30,651 nt of DNA from PALSA-1004 sp046596405 (lineage in GTDB: Bacteria; Pseudomonadota; Gammaproteobacteria; Burkholderiales; SG8-41), in contig JBKJMN010000173.1 of the NCBI GenBank assembly GCA_046596405.1, forward strand, positions 1 through 30,651, read 5' to 3'. Every line of letters begins with the position of its first letter. Position 1 is the stretch's first letter. The notes beneath the pieces are model-generated. The model was given only the letters and a program-made list of their open reading frames with translations. It was not told the DNA's origin and searched no databases. The translations under genes and the position numbers were made by a program. Below are positions 15,319 to 24,217 of this stretch, one piece after another.

Positions 15319-15464
15319 ATATCACATCCCAGCGCGCATACCAGCGCAAATCGCGGCGCAAATCCCGGCGCGGGCGGCTTGGCGCCTTTCAACCCATGGC
15401 TTAGCCTTTTAACGTAAAATGAAGGTAATTGCCAGGCGCAGGGCGACAAATTCGGCGCACGTAT

Positions 15465-15505
15465 GTTCGCCATCGCACGGATTGCACTGGCGCTTGCTTT
15501 AGTAT
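15465..15505 (+). promoter_or_regulatory. Degenerate dyad plus -10, pigment operon (site E)
   Basis: GTTCG-CCAT-CGCAC at 15465-15478 (one mismatch) followed after 21 bp by TAGTAT at 15500-15505 (4 of 6). A start near 15512 would give the ACP gene a leader of about 58 nt. Confidence 0.4.
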
Positions 15506-15569
15506 CGAGGTGAGGCGCAAAGCAATCGGAATTCTCGTGGTGAATTGTTCTTGAAAACAGGGCTGCCCT

Positions 15570-15920
15570 ATGTCGGTCTTAAAATATAAAACTTCCGCGG
15601 ACGCTGCACAAAATCATGCAGTCGATGGCGCCACCGGCAATGTCGCGCCGCAGAGTGGCGCGATGAGCGCACATGAACTGGAATTGGCGCGCATGATCGT
15701 CACCACGCTCAATCTCGATGTGGCTGCGGCGGAAATCGATCCGGAAGCCCGCCTCTACGGCGAGGGACTGGGGCTCGATTCAATTGACGTCCTGGAACTG
15801 GCGCTCGCCATTTCCAAAACCTACGGCCTTAATTTGCGCTCCGACGACGAAAACAATCTTAAAATTTTCAGCTCGTTGCGCACGCTGAACGAGCACATCC
15901 AGCAACATCGAAGCAAGTAG
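15570..15920 (+). CDS. Acyl carrier protein of the aryl-polyene cluster
   Basis: Carrier protein that holds the growing polyene on a phosphopantetheine arm. The attachment Ser71 is in GLGLDSIDVLEL, followed by a normal helix-II region. The whole frame is 116 residues; the first ~31 (to PQSGA) are polar and not part of the ACP fold. An alternative ATG at 15663 would give a normal 85-residue ACP but has a poor SD, while 15570 has an AGGG about 9 nt upstream, so the start is uncertain. Typical aryl-polyene clusters have two ACPs; only one is here. Two bp separate it from the next gene. Confidence 0.88.
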   Translation: MSVLKYKTSADAAQNHAVDGATGNVAPQSGAMSAHELELARMIVTTLNLDVAAAEIDPEARLYGEGLGLDSIDVLELALAISKTYGLNLRSDDENNLKIFSSLRTLNEHIQQHRSK

Positions 15921-15921
15921 G

Positions 15922-16587
15922 ATGACGCGGCAGTACGGCTGGCTGTGGCTGGCGCTCATACTGCCGGGTGGTATCGCCTATCAGTGGCTGGTCTATTCCG
16001 CGGTTGCGGGAGAGCAAACCGACCCGGTGCGCTCCGCGCTGGCTTACGTGCCGCTGGTGGCGTTCGCTGCGTGGGTGGCGACCCGCCCACGCGATAAACT
16101 GCGCTGGTCGATCATCCTGCTCGGCGCGGTGATCGTGATATACGCGCTCGAGCACCAGCAGAACTGGGGACCGGCCGCCGCGTACGGCATGCCGCATGCG
16201 GCGATATATCTGAGTTTGCTGTGGCTGTTCGGTCGCACGCTGCGCGCGGGCCATGAGCCGCTGATCACCCGCCTCGCGCGCCGGATACACGGCACGCTGC
16301 CGCCGCAACTGTCGGCCTATACCCGGCGCCTGACTGCTGCGTGGTGCGTTTTTTTCGGCGCGCAGCTGGTCGCCTCAGTGCTGCTGTTCCGGTTTGCTTC
16401 CCTCGCGCACTGGTCAATTTTCGTCAACGTACTGAATTTTCCGCTGCTGGCACTCATGTTCGCCGGTGAGTACGCGTATCGCGTCCTGCGCCATCGCGAT
16501 TTCCCGCAGGCGTCGTTCCTCGACGGCGTGCGCGCGTTCGCGCACGACGCCAAAGCGGCCGAAAAATGCAGCGGCGCGCGCCCATGA
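15922..16587 (+). CDS. ApeG-like (COG4648) integral membrane protein
   Basis: A 221-residue protein with about six hydrophobic segments (LWLALILPGGIAYQWLVY; ALAYVPLVAFAAWVA; WSIILLGAVIVIYALE and more). Position between ACP and acyl-ACP ligase, size and profile match the COG4648 membrane protein of aryl-polyene clusters, whose biochemical role is unclear. Its TGA overlaps the ligase ATG as ATGA. Confidence 0.8.
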   Translation: MTRQYGWLWLALILPGGIAYQWLVYSAVAGEQTDPVRSALAYVPLVAFAAWVATRPRDKLRWSIILLGAVIVIYALEHQQNWGPAAAYGMPHAAIYLSLLWLFGRTLRAGHEPLITRLARRIHGTLPPQLSAYTRRLTAAWCVFFGAQLVASVLLFRFASLAHWSIFVNVLNFPLLALMFAGEYAYRVLRHRDFPQASFLDGVRAFAHDAKAAEKCSGARP

Positions 16588-17921
16588 CCGGCCTGCCGCT
16601 ACTACGCGCATACCGCGCGGATTCAGTGTTCGCTTACTGCGGCGGACAGCGCGTTGGCGTCGGGCGGTTTCTGCGCGACGTCGCGCAACTTGCGGCGTTG
16701 CTTCCCGCCCGCCAGCATGTATTCAATCTGTGCGCCGATCGCTATCGTTTCACGGTCGGCTTCTGCGCCGCGCTGGTGCGGCGGCAGACTAACCTGCTGC
16801 CTCCCAACCACACCGCGGATTTGATCGGGCGCCTCACGCGGCGATATGCCGACGTCTATTGCCTGACCGATGTCGCGGACGATTATCGGGGGCTCGAAAC
16901 GGTGCGCTATCCCGCGCTTGCCGGTGCTGACGCCGCGCCGCCGGAGATTCCGTCGATCCCGGCCGCGCACATTGCCGCCCTGGTATTTACGTCGGGCTCG
17001 ACCGGCGAACCGGTGCCCAACGAAAAATCGTGGGGTTCGCTCGTGCGCAGTGCCGCCGCCGAACTCGAGCGCCTCGGCATGTATTTGACTCCCGGCACGA
17101 CGCTACTCGGGACGGTGCCGCCGCAGCACATGTATGGATTGGAGTCTACGGTGCTGATGGCGATCCAGGGCGGTCTCGCCCTGCATGCCGGGCGACCTCT
17201 CTATCCCGCCGACGTACTCTCGGAGCTCGCCGCGCTGCCGCGGCCGCGCTGCCTGGTCACCACGCCGGTACACCTGAGGGCGGTGGTCAGCGAGACGGCC
17301 AGTTTGCCACCGGTGGATCTGATCTTGTGCGCCACCGCGCCGCTCTCGCCCCAGCTGGCAGCGACAGCCGAAGCCCGCCTGGTCGCGCCGCTGTATGAAA
17401 TCTACGGCTGCACGGAGGCCGGCCAGGTCGCCACGCGCCGGACGACGGCAACCGCTGAGTGGCAGGCGCTGCCGGGCGTGCGTCTGCGCGAGGAGGGCAG
17501 CCAAACCTGGGTAAGCGGCGGCCACGTCCAACGCGAGATCCCATTGCAGGACATCATCGAAGCGCGCGGCGCCGAAACATTTCTGCTGCACGGCAGAAGC
17601 GCCGATCTCGTCAACATCGCGGGCAAACGAACCTCGCTTGCCAGCCTCAACTATCACCTCAACTCGATTGCAGGTGTGCGCGATGGCGTATTCTTCGTGC
17701 CCGAGCAAACCGACGACGCGGTAACCCGGCTGACGGCGTTCGTGGTGGCGCCGGGACTCACGCGCGAAGCTTTGATGGACGCGCTGCGCGAGCGTATCGA
17801 TGCGGCGTTCCTGCCGCGCCCGCTGTACATGGTCGACGCGTTGCCGCGCAATGCCACCGGCAAGCTGCCGCGCGAAGCAATCGAGCGGTTCAGCGCGGAA
17901 CGCGTCGCGAAAGCAGGCTGA
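16584..17921 (+). CDS. AMP-dependent acyl-ACP ligase (ApeH-like)
   Basis: Adenylate-forming enzyme, 445 residues, predicted to activate the aryl starter (hydroxybenzoate) and load it on the ACP. It has TSGSTG (136-141, the P-loop-like motif), YEIYGCTEAGQ, the hinge LLHGRSADLVNIAGKR and C-terminal PRNATGKL with catalytic Lys427. I chose the ATG at 16584 because it overlaps the previous stop as ATGA; an ATG 18 bp earlier would add six residues. Shorter than ordinary acyl-CoA synthetases (~550), as usual for this cluster type. Confidence 0.9.
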   Translation: MTGLPLLRAYRADSVFAYCGGQRVGVGRFLRDVAQLAALLPARQHVFNLCADRYRFTVGFCAALVRRQTNLLPPNHTADLIGRLTRRYADVYCLTDVADDYRGLETVRYPALAGADAAPPEIPSIPAAHIAALVFTSGSTGEPVPNEKSWGSLVRSAAAELERLGMYLTPGTTLLGTVPPQHMYGLESTVLMAIQGGLALHAGRPLYPADVLSELAALPRPRCLVTTPVHLRAVVSETASLPPVDLILCATAPLSPQLAATAEARLVAPLYEIYGCTEAGQVATRRTTATAEWQALPGVRLREEGSQTWVSGGHVQREIPLQDIIEARGAETFLLHGRSADLVNIAGKRTSLASLNYHLNSIAGVRDGVFFVPEQTDDAVTRLTAFVVAPGLTREALMDALRERIDAAFLPRPLYMVDALPRNATGKLPREAIERFSAERVAKAG

Positions 17922-17923
17922 CA

Positions 17924-18235
17924 ATGGTAACGCTCGAACGCTTGTTTCCGCTCGACCATCCGGCCGCGGCCGGCCACTTCCCGGACAACCCGATCATTCC
18001 CGGCGCCGTGCTGTTAGGCGAAACTTTGCGTGCGATCGAGCGCAGCCTGGATCTGGACCTGTCGCAAGGTCAAGCGGTGTCCGCGAAATTCCTGCATCCG
18101 GTCCGCCCCGGTGACAACGTGCGAATCGAATTTTCACAACTGACCGCGGGGAAAATCAAATTCACCGGCGCGGTCGGCCCCAACGTCGTGCTGACCGGGA
18201 TGGTTGGCAGCGAGATCGCATGGACACCGGCTTAG
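17924..18235 (+). CDS. FabZ/FabA-like hotdog dehydratase (ApeI-like)
   Basis: A 103-residue hotdog protein with HFPDNPIIPGAVLLGETLRA: His18 and Glu33 fit the catalytic pair of FabZ-type 3-hydroxyacyl-ACP dehydratases. Predicted to form the trans double bonds of the polyene, or act as the partner subunit of the dehydratase at 23761. Shorter than FabZ (~150), like ApeI. Starts 2 bp after the ligase; the next gene starts inside it. Confidence 0.87.
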   Translation: MVTLERLFPLDHPAAAGHFPDNPIIPGAVLLGETLRAIERSLDLDLSQGQAVSAKFLHPVRPGDNVRIEFSQLTAGKIKFTGAVGPNVVLTGMVGSEIAWTPA

Positions 18236-19182
18236 AGGAACCCGCGCGCGCCGCTGCCGCCGACAACGTCCGCACGCCGGCGCCTGATACACCCTCGCTG
18301 CCGGAATGGGTCGCGCGTCCGGAGCGCAGCAATACGCTGGCGTTGCGCGCTATCGTCGCGGTCGCGCTCACGCTCGGCCGCCCGGCCGCGCGCCTGCTGC
18401 TCTACCCGATCTGCGTCTATTTCCTGCTGTTCTCGGCGGATGCGCGCGCGGCGTCGGCGAAGTATCTGCGCAAAGCGCTCGCGCGTGAACCGGGGATCGC
18501 GGACGCGTTCCGGCACTGCCACACCTTTGCCGCCACGCTGCTCGACCGCGTTTTCCTGTTCAACGGTCAATATTCGAGGTTCGATGTGCGCGTGCACGGC
18601 GAGGACCCGCTGCGCGACATGAGCGCGAGCGGCTGCGGCTGCTTTCTGCTCGGGGCGCACATGGGCAGCTTCGAAATCGTTCGCGCGGTCGGCAGGCTCA
18701 ACACGCAGGCGCGCATCAGTCTGATCATGTACGCGGAGAATGCGCGCAAGTTCAATTCCGTGCTCGCCGCCATCAACCCCAACCTCAGCCTGCAGGTCAT
18801 CGAACTGGGCAAAATCGACGCCATGCTGAAAGTGGAGTCCGCGCTCGACCGCGGCGAAGTCGTCGGCATGCTCGGCGATCGCACCTTTCGTGACGAGGGC
18901 ACCGCCACGTACCCGTTTTTAGGCGAGGCCGCGCGATTTCCGGTCGGCCCGTTTCGGCTCGCCGCACTGCTGCAACGGCCTATCGTAATGATGTTCGGCC
19001 TTTATCGCGGCGGCAACCATTACGATGTTTATTTCGAGACTCTGGTCGGCACGTGGCCCGCAACCCGCAGCGAGCGCAAGCTCGCGCTCGCCGAGGCGCA
19101 GCGCCGGTACGTCGAGCGCCTCGACCATTACTGCCGCGATGCCCCATACAACTGGTATAACTTTTATGATTTCTGGAAATAG
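18220..19182 (+). CDS. LpxL-type lipid acyltransferase
   Basis: A 320-residue lysophospholipid-acyltransferase-superfamily protein of the lipid A acyltransferase (HtrB/LpxL) type. His147 and Glu152 in GAHMGSFE form the HX4(D/E) motif; LGDRTFRDEG and PFRLAALLQRPIVMMFGLYR are also typical. One membrane segment lies at ~41-72. In the E. coli cluster the matching ApeJ is, as I recall, a glycosyltransferase-acyltransferase fusion; here only the acyltransferase half is present. Predicted to attach the polyene to a lipid. Overlaps the previous gene by 16 bp and the next by 17 bp. Confidence 0.85.
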   Translation: MDTGLEEPARAAAADNVRTPAPDTPSLPEWVARPERSNTLALRAIVAVALTLGRPAARLLLYPICVYFLLFSADARAASAKYLRKALAREPGIADAFRHCHTFAATLLDRVFLFNGQYSRFDVRVHGEDPLRDMSASGCGCFLLGAHMGSFEIVRAVGRLNTQARISLIMYAENARKFNSVLAAINPNLSLQVIELGKIDAMLKVESALDRGEVVGMLGDRTFRDEGTATYPFLGEAARFPVGPFRLAALLQRPIVMMFGLYRGGNHYDVYFETLVGTWPATRSERKLALAEAQRRYVERLDHYCRDAPYNWYNFYDFWK

Positions 19183-19774
19183 GCATTGCCTGCGCGGCGC
19201 GCTCCTGGCGCTCGTGCTGTTGGCCGGCGGCCCCGGCGCCGCCGCTGCGGCCGACCCGCCGGCGTGGGGCGTCGAGCAGCTCATGCATGGCCTGAGCCGG
19301 GCCCCGTCCACGAAGGGCAAGTTCGTCGAGCGAAAATATCTCGCCATGCTTACTGCGCCGCTCGACTCTGCCGGCACGCTCGTTTACACCGCGCCGGGCC
19401 GCCTTGAAAAAAACACACTGACGCCCAAACCCGAGCGGCTCGTGCTCGATCAGGACAATCTCACGCTCGAATATCCGGACCGCGGCCAGCGCCGCGTGCT
19501 CGCGCTGCAGAATTATCCGGTCGTGTGGGCTTTCGTCGAAAGCATCCGCTCGACCCTCGCCGGCGATCTGCAGACGCTGAACCGCTTTTACCGCGCGAGC
19601 GTCACCGGCAGCGAGGAGCAATGGCGTTTGTCGCTCAAGCCGGTCGACGGAAAAATGCAATCGGTCGTGCAGGAGATTCGCATTGACGGCCGGCGCGATC
19701 GCGTGCGCACGATCGAGATCATCGAAACGCAGGGCGACCGCTCGGTCATGACGATCACCGAGGACGGCCCATGA
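19166..19774 (+). CDS. LolA-like outer-membrane lipid carrier (ApeL-like)
   Basis: A 202-residue periplasmic protein. The ATG at 19166 gives a proper signal peptide (LRGALLALVLLAGGPGAAAA); longer in-frame starts read the upstream gene out of frame. The body resembles LolA: WGVEQLMHGLSRAPSTKGKFVERKYL, APGRLEKNTLTPKPERLVLD and WRLSLKPVD. It probably escorts the lipid-linked pigment across the periplasm together with the MMPL exporter that follows, whose ATG overlaps this stop. Confidence 0.85.
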   Translation: MISGNRHCLRGALLALVLLAGGPGAAAAADPPAWGVEQLMHGLSRAPSTKGKFVERKYLAMLTAPLDSAGTLVYTAPGRLEKNTLTPKPERLVLDQDNLTLEYPDRGQRRVLALQNYPVVWAFVESIRSTLAGDLQTLNRFYRASVTGSEEQWRLSLKPVDGKMQSVVQEIRIDGRRDRVRTIEIIETQGDRSVMTITEDGP

Positions 19775-22140
19775 CGTTCGTGCCCGCGTCGCGCTGGGCG
19801 CTCGCCGTCTGGCTGGCCACGCTCGCGGGTTGCGCTGTCGTGATCGCCCGCACCGAATTCACCGCCGACATGTCCGCTTTTTTACCGCGCTCGCCGACTC
19901 CGGTGCAGCAGATACTCGTCCAGCAAATGCGCGACGGCGTAGTTTCGCGGCTCATCCTGATCGCGATCGAAGGCGCCACCCCGGCGGCGCTGGCGCAAAC
20001 CAGCATGCGGATGGCGGCGCAACTGCGCCAAAGTCCGGCGGATTTCGCAGCGGTCAACAACGGCGAGGATACCGCGCTCGACGCCGAGCGCGAATTTCTG
20101 TGGCGTAATCGCTACGTGCTCAGCCCGGCCGTTGCGCCGGGACATTTTTCCGCTGCCGCGCTGCGCGCCGCACTCGAGGAAGACCTGCAAATGCTGGGCT
20201 CGCCGGCCGGCGTGCTGTTAAGGCGCATTCTGCCGCAGGACCCGACCGGCGAATTGCTGCGGCTGATCACCCACCTCGAAGGCGCCGCGCGGCCCGCCGT
20301 GCGCGAAGGCGTGTGGTTTTCGCCTGACGGCAGCCGCGCGTTGCTCATAGCGCAAACGCGCGCCGCGGGCTATGACATGGACGCGCAGGAGCACGCGCTG
20401 GCGTTAATCCGTGCGGCATTCACGGGCGGCGGCGACGCGGCGGCAAGCGCCGGCCAGCAGTTACTGATCAGCGGGCCAGCTGTTTTTTCGGTCAACAGCC
20501 GCGCGCGGATCAAAGCCGATGCGACGCGGTTTTCGCTGATTGCCACTGCGCTCATAGCCGCGCTGTTGCTGGCAATCTATCGATCGCCGCGCGTATTGCT
20601 GCTCGGCCTGCTGCCGGTCGCGAGCGGCGCACTCGCCGGCATCGCGGCGGTGAGCCTGGGCTTCGGCACGGTGCACGGTATTACCCTCGGGTTCGGCGTT
20701 ACGCTGATAGGCGAAGCGGTGGACTATGCGATTTATCTGTTCACGCAGATCATCCCGGGCACACCACCCGCCGAGTCTCTCTCTCACATCTGGCCGACGT
20801 TGCGGTTGGGGCTATTGACATCGATCTGCGGGTTCGCCGCCATGCTGCTGGCCGGCTTCCCGGGACTCGCCCAGCTCGGACTTTTTTCCATCGCCGGGCT
20901 CGTGATGGCGGTGCTCGTCACGCGTTTCGTGTTGCCCGTCCTGCTGCCGCCGGGATTTACGGTGCATGCCGCGGCGGGACTTGCGCCGAAGGTCGCCGCG
21001 CTCGCGGATTCGGCGCGAATGCTGCGCTGGCCGCTGCTCGCTCTTACGCTCGTGGGCGGATTATTTCTGGGCACGCAACTCGGCCCGCTGTGGAGCGACG
21101 ACCTCTTGAGCTTGAGCCCGATTGCGGCCGGCGAACGCGAGCTCGACGAGCAATTGCGCCGCGATCTCGGCGCGCCGGACGTGCGCTACCTGGTCGTCGT
21201 CGACGCCAAGACCGTCGACGCTGCGCTCGAGGGCAGCGAGAAGATGGCGGCGCGTCTCGAGGTGTCGGTGGCGCGGCAACACCTCGCGGGATTCGAGTCG
21301 CCCGCGGTTTACATGCCCAGTGCCGCGACCCAGCGCGCGCGGCGGGCAGCGATTCCCGAACCCGCGATCCTGCGCGAGGATTTACAGGCGGCCCAGCGCG
21401 GATTACCGTTTCGCGCCGGGTTGTTCGACCCGTTTCTGCGCGACGCGGCGGCGGCAGCAAGCGGGCCGTTGCTGGCCCGCGAAAGTCTCGCCGGCACCGC
21501 GCTCGCACTAAAAGTGGATTCCCTGCTTGTCAAACGCACAGGCCCCGCGACGGCTGCCGGCGGCTGGACGGCGATGCTGCCGCTGCGCGGCGTGACCGAT
21601 GCCGCGGCGCTCGAGCGCGATATTGAGAGTCTGCCGGGCAATGACGGCACGTTGATCGATCTTAAGCGCGAATCCGACGCGTTGTACCAGACCTATCGCG
21701 GCGAAATCATTACTTACTCATTAATCGGCGCCGGCGCGATCGTGCTGCTGCTGCTCGCGAGCTTGCGCTCCGCGCGGCGCGTTGCCACCGTGCTAGCGCC
21801 ACTCGCGGCGGCGGTGATCGTGACCTTCTGCGTGCTGGTAGCGGGCGGCACCGCGCTGACTATTTTTCACCTCGTCGGCCTGCTGCTGGTGGTCGCGGTG
21901 GGCTCGAACTATGCGCTGTTTTTCGAGCGTCACGCGGCCGATGCGGGAGAACGCGAACGCACGCTGGTGTCTTTGCTGTTCGCCAACGTCGCTACGCTGA
22001 TCGGCTTTGGCCTGCTCGCATTTTCGTCCGTGCCGCTGCTGCATGCGATTGGCGGCACGGTCGCGATCGGCACCTTCCTGAGCCTCGCCTTTTCCGCGAT
22101 CCTGATTGCGCGCCCGCGACTGCGCGCGAGTCCCGCATGA
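19771..22140 (+). CDS. MMPL/RND-family exporter (ApeM-like)
   Basis: A 789-residue inner-membrane transporter of the RND superfamily with two repeats of one leading helix plus a cluster of about five (first cluster ~260-410, second ~645-785) and large periplasmic loops between. The motif GEAVDYAIYLF (around 320) carries the Asp-Tyr pair common to MmpL-type proteins. In aryl-polyene clusters it exports the pigment lipid. Start overlaps the LolA-like stop and its own stop overlaps the hydrolase start, both as ATGA. Confidence 0.9.
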   Translation: MTFVPASRWALAVWLATLAGCAVVIARTEFTADMSAFLPRSPTPVQQILVQQMRDGVVSRLILIAIEGATPAALAQTSMRMAAQLRQSPADFAAVNNGEDTALDAEREFLWRNRYVLSPAVAPGHFSAAALRAALEEDLQMLGSPAGVLLRRILPQDPTGELLRLITHLEGAARPAVREGVWFSPDGSRALLIAQTRAAGYDMDAQEHALALIRAAFTGGGDAAASAGQQLLISGPAVFSVNSRARIKADATRFSLIATALIAALLLAIYRSPRVLLLGLLPVASGALAGIAAVSLGFGTVHGITLGFGVTLIGEAVDYAIYLFTQIIPGTPPAESLSHIWPTLRLGLLTSICGFAAMLLAGFPGLAQLGLFSIAGLVMAVLVTRFVLPVLLPPGFTVHAAAGLAPKVAALADSARMLRWPLLALTLVGGLFLGTQLGPLWSDDLLSLSPIAAGERELDEQLRRDLGAPDVRYLVVVDAKTVDAALEGSEKMAARLEVSVARQHLAGFESPAVYMPSAATQRARRAAIPEPAILREDLQAAQRGLPFRAGLFDPFLRDAAAAASGPLLARESLAGTALALKVDSLLVKRTGPATAAGGWTAMLPLRGVTDAAALERDIESLPGNDGTLIDLKRESDALYQTYRGEIITYSLIGAGAIVLLLLASLRSARRVATVLAPLAAAVIVTFCVLVAGGTALTIFHLVGLLLVVAVGSNYALFFERHAADAGERERTLVSLLFANVATLIGFGLLAFSSVPLLHAIGGTVAIGTFLSLAFSAILIARPRLRASPA

Positions 22141-22886
22141 GCATCGACGCCATTTACGATCCGCCGCCGCGCAACGGCGCCGGGCGGATTCTGCTGGTCA
22201 TGCTGCCCGGCGCGAAGGCGAGTCCGCAGGATCTGCTGCAGCATGGCTTCGTGCGCGAATTGCGCGCGCGCAATCCCCGCGTAGACGTGGTCGCGGTCGC
22301 GGCCCACCTCGGCCATTATCTGGACCGCAGCCTGACCGGCCGGCTGGCTGACGACATCATCGGGCCGGCGCGCGCGCGCGCTTACCGGCGCATCTGGCTG
22401 ATGGGCATCTCGCTCGGGGGCACGGGCGCGCTCACCTATGCGCGCGAGCACCCGGCGGACATCGAAGGCGTCATTTTCCTCGCGCCCTTTCTCGCCACGC
22501 GCGGCGTCGTCGCGGAGGTCGTGCGCGCCGGCGGCTGGGCGGGCTGGCAGCCCGGCGTCGTCACGCCGGGCGACGACGAGCGCGAACTTCTGGCCTGGCT
22601 CAAGGAGTATCGCGCGGCTGCCAGCGGATTTCCCGCGCTGCATCTGGGCTATGGCACCGACGATCGCTTCGCGTCCACCAGCGAGCTATTGGCCGCGCGC
22701 CTGCCGGCGGCGCACGTCGTAGCCGCCGCGGGCGGCCACGATTGGGCGACGTGGATCGAATTGTGGCGGCAGTTGCTCGACCGCGGCGTATTCGGCGGTG
22801 ACGACCCTGCATCGAAGGCAACCAATGCACCGGGCGCAACCCTCTGCACGCGGACGGCCGGTCTTCGCAACACCCCGGCGGCCTGA
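22137..22886 (+). CDS. Alpha/beta hydrolase in the pigment operon
   Basis: A 249-residue cytoplasmic hydrolase. The nucleophile elbow is GISLGG with Ser92; Asp175 or Asp176 (GYGTDDRF) and His201 (GGHDWATW) complete a likely triad. An early LLVMLPGAKASPQDLL probably forms the oxyanion region. It sits where typical clusters carry a lipoprotein and a ketosynthase gene. It may release or edit acyl chains in place of the absent thioesterase (inference). The last ~25 residues, after GGDDPA, are likely an unstructured tail. Confidence 0.8.
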   Translation: MSIDAIYDPPPRNGAGRILLVMLPGAKASPQDLLQHGFVRELRARNPRVDVVAVAAHLGHYLDRSLTGRLADDIIGPARARAYRRIWLMGISLGGTGALTYAREHPADIEGVIFLAPFLATRGVVAEVVRAGGWAGWQPGVVTPGDDERELLAWLKEYRAAASGFPALHLGYGTDDRFASTSELLAARLPAAHVVAAAGGHDWATWIELWRQLLDRGVFGGDDPASKATNAPGATLCTRTAGLRNTPAA

Positions 22887-22891
22887 TTTCG

Positions 22892-23770
22892 ATGGCGTCC
22901 GTGGCCGAGCCGCGCATCGCAGTCGCCCGTCGCCGCTGGCGGCCGGCGCCGTTCATCAAGCTGTCGGCATGGTGGCACGCCGCGGGCGCAGTCACGCTCA
23001 TCGCGTTCCCCGCGTGGTGGCCGTGGGTGCTAGGAGCGCTCGCCGCCAATCACGCGGTATTGAGCGCGGCGGTATTGTGGCCGCGCGGCCGCCTGCTCGG
23101 AGCCAATGTGACCCGGTTGCCGGCTGCCGCCGCCGCGCGGGGCGAGATCTGTCTGACCTTCGACGACGGCCCCGACCCGCAGATAACGCCGCAAGTGCTC
23201 GATATGCTCGACCGTTATGGCGCGAAAGCGAGTTTTTTTTGTATCGGCGAAAAAGCCGCGACTTTTCCGGAAGTCGTCAGAGCCATCGCGCGGCGCGGGC
23301 ACAGCGTGGAGAACCATACTTTCCGGCACCCGCTCATGTTTGCATTCTTCGGCATCGCCGCGCTGCGCCGCGAACTCGTGTCGGCGCAGGCCGCGCTGGC
23401 GGGCGTGACCGGTCGCGCGCCGGCCTACTTTCGCGCGCCCGCGGGATTTCGCAACCCCCTGCTCGATCCGGTGCTCGCGGCGGTGGGGCTTGACTACGTA
23501 TCGTGGACGCGGCGCGGCTACGACGCCGTGCAGCGCGATCCCGCCGCCGTGCTGCACCGGCTCACGCGCGGTCTGGCCGCCGGAGACGTGCTGGTACTGC
23601 ATGACGGTACGCGCGCGCGCACCGCGGAAGGCGTCCCGCTCGTGCTCGCCGTGCTGCCGGCGCTGCTCGAGCAACTGCAGGCGCGCGGCCTGACGTCCGT
23701 CACGCTGCCGAGCGCGTTTAACTCCGCCGCAGTCCCTCAGTTGTCCGCCATGGTCACGCCGTGCCGATAA
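22892..23770 (+). CDS. Membrane-anchored polysaccharide deacetylase (NodB domain)
   Basis: A 292-residue protein with two membrane segments near the N-terminus (~25-62) and a NodB-type carbohydrate esterase 4 domain: TFDDGPDP (catalytic Asp91, metal Asp92), metal-binding His142 and His146 in GHSVENHTFRHP, and YFRAPAGFRNP. Family members remove N- or O-acetyl groups from glycans. It is not a standard part of the aryl-polyene clusters I know; it could trim a sugar on the lipid anchor. Six bp follow the hydrolase stop, no clear SD. It overlaps the next gene by 10 bp. Confidence 0.85.
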   Translation: MASVAEPRIAVARRRWRPAPFIKLSAWWHAAGAVTLIAFPAWWPWVLGALAANHAVLSAAVLWPRGRLLGANVTRLPAAAAARGEICLTFDDGPDPQITPQVLDMLDRYGAKASFFCIGEKAATFPEVVRAIARRGHSVENHTFRHPLMFAFFGIAALRRELVSAQAALAGVTGRAPAYFRAPAGFRNPLLDPVLAAVGLDYVSWTRRGYDAVQRDPAAVLHRLTRGLAAGDVLVLHDGTRARTAEGVPLVLAVLPALLEQLQARGLTSVTLPSAFNSAAVPQLSAMVTPCR

Positions 23771-24195
23771 CGAAGGCGCAAATCGCCGGGCTCATCCCGC
23801 ACGCGGGTGCGATGTGTCTGTTGGACGGGGTGGTGGAATGGGATGCAACGCATATTTGCAGCATCAGCCGCAGCCACCACAATCTCGCGAACCCGCTGCG
23901 CATCGGCGGCGAGCTGCCGGCGGTATGCGGAATCGAGTATGCGGCGCAGACTATGGCCCTGCATGGCGGGCTCGCGGGTCTCGTCGGCGCGCGGCCGCGC
24001 GCCGGCTATCTCGTCAGCCTGCGCGATGTGGTATGCCGGAAAAGCCGGCTCGACAATCTGCCGGGCGATCTGCTGGTCGACGCGACGCAGCTCATGGGCG
24101 ATCAGGCACGGGTGATTTACGAATTCAAGCTGCGCGTAGGCGCCGCGGAAATTTTGAGCGGGCGTGCCACCGTCGTGCTCGATACCGCGGCATGA
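23761..24195 (+). CDS. 3-hydroxyacyl-ACP dehydratase (ApeP-like)
   Basis: A 144-residue hotdog protein with LIPHAGAMCLLDGVVEWD (His14) and AVCGIEYAAQTMALHGG (Glu59), the pattern of cluster-specific dehydratases such as ApeP. It would dehydrate the 3-hydroxy intermediate in each round of polyene extension. The start is GTG at 23761, overlapping the deacetylase. It precedes the ketoreductase by ~20 bp. Confidence 0.87.
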   Translation: MPITKAQIAGLIPHAGAMCLLDGVVEWDATHICSISRSHHNLANPLRIGGELPAVCGIEYAAQTMALHGGLAGLVGARPRAGYLVSLRDVVCRKSRLDNLPGDLLVDATQLMGDQARVIYEFKLRVGAAEILSGRATVVLDTAA

Positions 24196-24217
24196 CACGT
24201 CCGACGGAGGATGCATG

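Larger units (their letters stand above)
15152..15569. other. Divergent intergenic region before the pigment operon, 418 bp
   Basis: Lies between the ompA-like gene (minus) and the ACP gene (plus). It holds the ompA-side dyad D, the pigment-side dyad E and a short direct repeat gcgcaaatc (around 15337-15358). Frames within it have no protein-like features. Confidence 0.6.
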
